This document shows, one piece after another, positions 6,701 through 7,328 of a stretch of DNA of 7,328 nt. Made by a program: the position numbers and the translations under genes. Under the pieces are notes generated by a model that did no database searches, had not been told where the DNA came from, and worked only from the letters and a program-made list of their open reading frames with translations. Within the stretch, counting starts at the first letter, position 1, and each line of letters opens with the position of its first letter. Source of the stretch: an uncultured Selenomonadales bacterium (GTDB lineage Bacteria; Bacillota_C; Negativicutes; Selenomonadales; Selenomonadaceae); contig CALGGX010000212.1 in the NCBI GenBank assembly GCA_937916025.1, positions 1 to 7,328 of the forward strand, read 5' to 3'.

Positions 6701-7328
6701 TCGCGATTGACGGTGAAGAAGATGATTATATCATTGCGATTGCGGATTCGATCAATTCGCAAATCAAAACGATCGATGCGCGGGATTCGGCGGCGTATGT
6801 CGAAATTCGCGGCAATGACAGTCATAATGCGCTTTATGCCGGTGATGGCGGCAGTTCGCTCGACGGCGGCGCGGGTGCCGATAAATTGTACGGCGGCGCG
6901 GGAGCGGATGTTTTTGTTTACAACTTTGCAGGCGGTACCGGCGGTAAGGACGTGATTAAAGACTTCGACGCGGAATCGGATATTATCGAATTGGATATCG
7001 CGCCGAAGAGTGTCAAGTCAAACGGGCGCAATCTCGTGTTGAATTTCGAGCAGATGATCGATGGCAAGAAGAAAAAGTCGACGCTGACGATCAACGGCAC
7101 GGAAAAAATCACGTCCGAGACATCCGTCGGCATAATTATCGACGGCAAGTTCGGCGAATATTGGTTTGAACGCGGCAACAATGTTTGGAATGATTCGGCA
7201 TCGGACGACACGCAACTGAATGAGATCATTGCAATCGACGGCGCGGTTGACATGTCGACGGACTTCACGGCTGAAGTTTGGAAGTCGTCGATGAATGAAT
7301 TGACATTCGCCGCGCGAATATCGACAAC
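754..7328 (+). CDS. Giant RTX-repeat protein with embedded gluzincin metallopeptidase domain (3' end outside window)
   Basis: One uninterrupted frame encodes at least 2191 residues. The protein is rich in Gly, Asp, Asn, Ser and Thr, and has only five Cys (40, 772, 1314, 1332, 1572). Domains in order: five RTX blocks (roughly 30-118, 196-414, 492-638, 706-949, 1026-1192), each followed by a cap of about 60-65 residues; a helical/polar linker and a zinc-peptidase domain (about 1256-1610, HEFTH at 1514); canonical nonapeptide RTX repeats (about 1668-1706) with a cap; then two copies of a larger module (about 1810-2140). RTX repeats fold into calcium-bound beta-rolls, usually after export through a type I secretion system that reads a C-terminal signal. 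The N-terminus (MNVSNSTDNAVVNGT) has no signal peptide and enters the repeats almost at once, which fits that route. The role is probably that of a secreted or surface protease/adhesin. Target, export route and C-terminus are unknown. The gene has its own likely promoter and a good RBS. Confidence 0.93.
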   Translation, partial: MNVSNSTDNAVVNGTLYDDNISNSGSRTIITAGIGNDSICNSGAYSNVDGGIGDDSITNRGSNSLVDGGIGADVIYNSANNVSILGGIGSDYIIEDADGSTIDGGIGDDLISLSAAHSNAMIVFASSGGNDVVYGWKTGDSFSINADAYSTVASGSDLIVSIDSGSITFKNAVNSFNIEGDSGVADDFVSLKNFDYNNTLISGSDGDDYVQNFGTRVTIRTGAGDDYIDNNNWHRNTVISQSATYSYTDAGDGNDTVYNFGGPYVTIEGGAGNDYIGNHGSHGSILGGAGSDTIVSDRLSEDGVIYVEADRSFIDGGSGADSIINWYGSYSTIFGDDGDDTLGNTSKNTTVLGGSGDDVIWNAWGYSGGSRFTTSDYAYLEGGAGNDSIGNRSTGATINGGSGNDTIQLDDDSSNNLIVYSNGEGNDVIRGYKSGDTILIASGMYSTMISGSDTIIKVGNGSMTVKDYTGSIYVLGTEEVTTVFSNISSYTAVNGTTYGDSISNINGSFVTINAGAGNDTVDSWGTDVTIDGGSGNDSVYLYSNASAHVVNGGEGKDTVRDGGSGNKIFGGSGADYIYLFTNASDTTVDGGADDDEIYSGAQRATLNAGAGNDYIHLYTQSANNTVRGGSGNDTLKNFSDAFVYVFGEDDGNDVIDGFTSASSIIITLGAFSTVQSGSDTIVRVGNSRITLKNYVGIINVNPGDIIKGTSENDSLYNADAEMTVLGLEGNDTIDNRGARSVIDGGEGDDSIHSHGANSSLIGGAGADYIHNCSGSGDTASNSTIDGGLGNDTILNNSSNADVLIYGGEGNDSIRSHGYRSTIDGGQGDDELDNYGTGSSVFGGEGNDQIYSSTIISDSFLNGGNGNDSIRNYGIRNSILGGAGEDDIWNHHSNVLLDGGNDDDFIVNWEEGTSSTINGGNGNDLIYNYGSDSTINAGKGNDTVNVRNSSGTIIQYNGGDGSLLINGTSANYVLNIANATYTTLNNGNELIVGVGSDSITINNDSDSSVEILGSLQAGGIYIENTVDNKFIGGTAYADSVYNDAANVSIQSGAGNDSVYTNGSNVSIDAGAGDDTVENAFAYNPYIAGGEGNDSVYGVDNYATILGGDGADTVIGDHWRALIDGGNDDDLISITTYWYNTIDGGGGNDIIIAGGSEHSINGGDGDDLISLSGGSLTVEGGAGNDTLIGDETLAHLYRYNSGDGNDLIYGFNENDTLTIDGGNWTRANVGSDVLINVDAGTITLNGAVGKTLNINNQAVTVEAEYTPQDVIKNFMLGLDNATTSSATTMLNDAVILATREKYSGIREVIEDLINDCREYNETGGGWKQFLRDKCGIDLDNGDTGAISGSDAGGSSSEKGASSIVREVGELDRNFSSNSFTLDDYGLTIELGRLDDYGRAITLDFSDLTPAQQYIWQGLHSWWATAALELIAESYGDNFGFGDNSSATVKKMYFGFTNTYDGNMGTTWQTWNEYSQGRTKNLAMALNIHNFGSLIDGNEDGQRNGSTKFYTDRTLAHEFTHAVMDANISYHFNLPQYITDGMSELTHGVDDDRREEISSLARDPDGLLNALNIDCYDSYAGGFIFLRYLAKQASDNASSSGSFSSVMQSNNYSDAGSLPDGISLEDAVLNVSEQYEYGTVDLTEYSLTIDRLDARARSKGVTVLGSTGGDWIDGSTSADKIYGAAGDDTVNGNEGNDTLYGGSGNDQLYGTTDASAIDTFVFEMQPGGKKDVVFNYNVGDMIVIDATLLEENAPIFDAGEGVITYDGAKSDFNGFDDSKDDVVLTLNKKNTLTLKNASGKAIDIYDEKFNHIGTFGHFLPDGLTYSDNQTAIEVSDAEELIGNGFVEIDLTNASESEYTFASTVKKVDLRAVDDADFTSTIVGNTLANEFYGSKGIDTFVYAAGGGKDIIAEFGENDVMSIDGALDDISISDKQNVVSVTLGGDKNDVITIEKHDINTPLTFRAEDAEFAYGISEGMSLNQNGTTLAIDGEEDDYIIAIADSINSQIKTIDARDSAAYVEIRGNDSHNALYAGDGGSSLDGGAGADKLYGGAGADVFVYNFAGGTGGKDVIKDFDAESDIIELDIAPKSVKSNGRNLVLNFEQMIDGKKKKSTLTINGTEKITSETSVGIIIDGKFGEYWFERGNNVWNDSASDDTQLNEIIAIDGAVDMSTDFTAEVWKSSMNELTFAARIST
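841..1110 (+). repeat. RTX block 1: five consecutive 18-residue (54-base) repeats
   Basis: Units start at residues 30, 48, 66, 84 and 102, exactly 54 bases apart (841, 895, 949, 1003, 1057). Each unit reads roughly [IV]-x-[GA]-G-I-G-x-D-x-I followed by a second, degenerate half turn with Asn, Gly and Ser. The first half matches the RTX consensus GGxGxDxUx and the second has lost the paired glycines. In a beta-roll each 18-residue unit would make one full turn with calcium ligands on one side only. The fold is known for the family; the one-sided calcium binding is my inference. Confidence 0.88.
1108..1293 (+). repeat. Cap module 1 (residues 119-180)
   Basis: This stretch closes RTX block 1. 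It contains SSGGNDVVYGWKTGD, then hydrophobic strands, then a YSTVASGSDLIV segment and a DSGSITFKN strand. The same pattern returns after the other blocks: FxY, then GNDxIxGY..GD, then STxxSGSDxIVxV, then GxxTLKNY. It resembles segments that end beta-rolls in serralysins and the Pfam domain called haemolysin-type calcium-binding related (HCBP_related). The match is from memory and was not computed. Confidence 0.7.
1339..1995 (+). repeat. RTX block 2 (residues 196-414)
   Basis: About ten RTX-like turns are present, among them SGSDGDDYV, TGAGDDYI, EGGAGNDYI, GGAGSDTI, GGSGADSI, GGSGDDVI, GGAGNDSI and GGSGNDTI. The 18-residue spacing is less strict than in block 1, because short insertions occur between turns, for example near residues 230-250, 296-312 and 366-380. 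Aromatic residues (W, Y, H) appear in the degenerate half turns, which is unusual for simple RTX spacers. Confidence 0.85.
1996..2178 (+). repeat. Cap module 2 (residues 415-475)
   Basis: This cap runs from NNLIVYSNGEGNDVIRGYK to a VKDY strand and closes RTX block 2. It is closest to cap 3: both contain the 18-base string AGCGGTTCCGATACGATC (2101-2118 here, 2779-2796 in cap 3), which encodes SGSDTI. That points to a fairly recent duplication. Confidence 0.72.
2227..2667 (+). repeat. RTX block 3 (residues 492-638)
   Basis: Turns include AGAGNDTV, GGSGNDSV, GGEGKDTV, GGSGADYI, AGAGNDYI and GGSGNDTL. One turn is damaged (GGSGNKIF, with Lys in place of the second Asp) and another (GGADDDEI) lacks the middle glycine. 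The degenerate halves often carry aromatic residues such as YLYSN, YLFTN and HLYTQ. Confidence 0.85.
2668..2859 (+). repeat. Cap module 3 (residues 639-702)
   Basis: This cap contains FVYVFGEDDGNDVIDGF, then FSTVQSGSDTIVRVG, then RITLKNYVG, the same order of elements as caps 1 and 2. The YS/FST..SGSD core and the LKNY strand are the best conserved parts across caps 1-3. Confidence 0.72.
2869..3600 (+). repeat. RTX block 4 (residues 706-949), the longest block
   Basis: About twelve turns are visible, including GLEGNDTI, GGEGDDSI, GGAGADYI, GGLGNDTI, GGEGNDSI, GGQGDDEL, GGEGNDQI, GGNGNDSI, GGAGEDDI, GGNGNDLI and AGKGNDTV. The first three keep the 18-residue step (residues 724, 742, 760). Later ones drift by a few residues through short insertions, for example the Cys-containing HNCSGSGDTASN near 770-781. 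The turn GGNDDDFI lacks the middle glycine. Confidence 0.86.
3601..3789 (+). repeat. Cap module 4, diverged (residues 950-1012)
   Basis: This is a weaker version of the cap. It begins TIIQYNGGDGSLLING, where the usual GNDVI is lost, then has YTTLNNGNELIVGVGSDSITINN in place of the SGSDTIVRVG..ITLKNY segment. Position after an RTX block and length support homology. Because the sequence has drifted, it may be structural only. Confidence 0.55.
3829..4329 (+). repeat. RTX block 5 (residues 1026-1192)
   Basis: Turns include SGAGNDSV, AGAGDDTV, GGEGNDSV, GGDGADTV, GGNDDDLI, GGGGNDII, GGDGDDLI and GGAGNDTL. Two neighbouring turns share the 18-base string GGCAACGATTCCGTTTAC (3910-3927 and 4021-4038); 17 bases of it recur at 2356-2372 in block 3. 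This suggests repeat expansion or gene conversion within the gene. Confidence 0.86.
4330..4518 (+). repeat. Cap module 5 (residues 1193-1255)
   Basis: This cap reads HLYRYNSGDGNDLIYGFNEND, then a TLTIDGG strand, then VGSDVLINVDAGTITLNGA. It closes the N-terminal repeat half and leads into the non-repeat linker before the peptidase. Confidence 0.7.
4519..4980 (+). other. Linker or propeptide-like region before the peptidase (residues 1256-1409)
   Basis: Repeat character stops here. Residues about 1266-1318 look alpha-helical (TPQDVIKNFMLGLDN, REKYSGIREVIEDLIND). A stretch with two Cys 18 residues apart follows (C1314, C1332; GWKQFLRDKCGIDLDNGDTG), then a Gly/Ser-rich link (ISGSDAGGSSSEKGASS), then beta-type segments (FTLDDYGLTIELG). 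It could be the N-terminal part of the peptidase unit or an inhibitory pro-region. I have an impression of having seen similar stretches next to such peptidases in Selenomonadaceae, but cannot confirm it. Confidence 0.5.
4981..5583 (+). other. Gluzincin-like zinc metallopeptidase domain (residues 1410-1610)
   Basis: The zinc motif HEFTH lies at residues 1514-1518 (5293-5307) in the helix TLAHEFTHAVMDANI. H1514 and H1518 would bind zinc and E1515 would be the catalytic base. A second segment, LPQYITDGMSELTHG, resembles the PxWlxEGlAE segment of clan MA gluzincins, so E1541 is the likely third ligand, 22 residues after the second His. The helix SYAGGFIFLRYLAKQ (1575-1589) matches the Y..G..F..YL helix that often follows in Peptidase_MA-type proteins. 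The Trp-rich start (YIWQGLHSWWATAALELIAESYG) would form the N-terminal helix. The family is uncertain: thermolysin-like, flagellinolysin-like or unnamed. All expected metal ligands are present, so activity is plausible. Confidence 0.78.
5716..5985 (+). repeat. RTX block 6 with canonical nonapeptides and its cap (residues 1655-1744)
   Basis: Three consecutive nine-residue repeats, GAAGDDTVN, GNEGNDTLY and GGSGNDQLY, follow a weaker lead-in (GSTGGDWIDGSTSADKIY). This is classical RTX spacing, unlike the 18-residue style before the peptidase. The cap DTFVFEMQPGGKKDVVFNYN, then VGDMIVIDATLL, is like the beta-roll end of serralysins (DxFxF..gxxDxIxDF..GDxI). Confidence 0.85.
6190..7152 (+). repeat. 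Two diverged copies of a larger C-terminal module (residues 1813-1965 and 1966-2133)
   Basis: Copy 1 runs GHFLPDGLTYSDNQTAIEV, then VKKVDLRAVDDADFTSTIVGN, then FYGSKGIDTFVYAAGGGKDI, then ENDVMSIDG. Copy 2 runs EFAYGISEGMSLNQNGTTLAI, then IKTIDARDSAAYVEIRGND, then LYGGAGADVFVYNFAGG and KDVIKDFDAESDIIELD. The element order is the same: G[LM][TS] entry, D(L)R/DAR strand, RTX-like LYG/FYG turn, FVY cap, acidic loop. Copy 2 keeps two good RTX turns (DGGAGADKLY, GGAGADVFVY), while copy 1 has only a weak one. Confidence 0.65.

Overview
The window holds two genes on the + strand. The first is the 3' end of a 12-helix MFS transporter (2-649). After a 104-base AT-rich gap comes the first two thirds or more of one very large reading frame, which opens at ATG 754 and is still open at base 7328 (2191 complete codons, no stop). 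I translated this frame codon by codon to the right edge.

The large product is an RTX-type (haemolysin-type calcium-binding repeat) protein with a zinc-metallopeptidase domain in the middle. From the N-terminus it has five blocks of glycine/aspartate repeats, each closed by a non-repeat 'cap' of about 60-65 residues (residues 1-1255). A helical and polar linker follows, then a gluzincin-like domain with HEFTH at 1514-1518 and a candidate third ligand E1541 (about residues 1256-1610). Next is a short run of canonical nine-residue RTX repeats with its own cap (about 1655-1745). The visible protein ends with two diverged copies of a larger module (about 1810-1965 and 1966-2140). There is no N-terminal signal peptide. 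That fits secretion by a type I system using a C-terminal signal, but the C-terminus lies outside the window and no secretion gene is visible.

The organism is probably a diderm bacterium, because RTX and YnfM-like proteins are typical of these. The repeat-plus-peptidase style and the codon use (many gcg, tcg, acg and ggc codons; few tta, cta and tca) made me think of Negativicutes such as Selenomonadaceae, but that is recall and weak. Nothing visible suggests that the two genes work together. A perfect TATAAT in the gap suggests that the RTX gene has its own promoter.

No tRNA, rRNA, CRISPR array, insertion sequence or intrinsic terminator was found. Apart from the 104-base gap, the window is coding. 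The point most worth following up is the architecture: a gluzincin peptidase set between two calcium-binding repeat regions of different style, in a giant, probably secreted protein.
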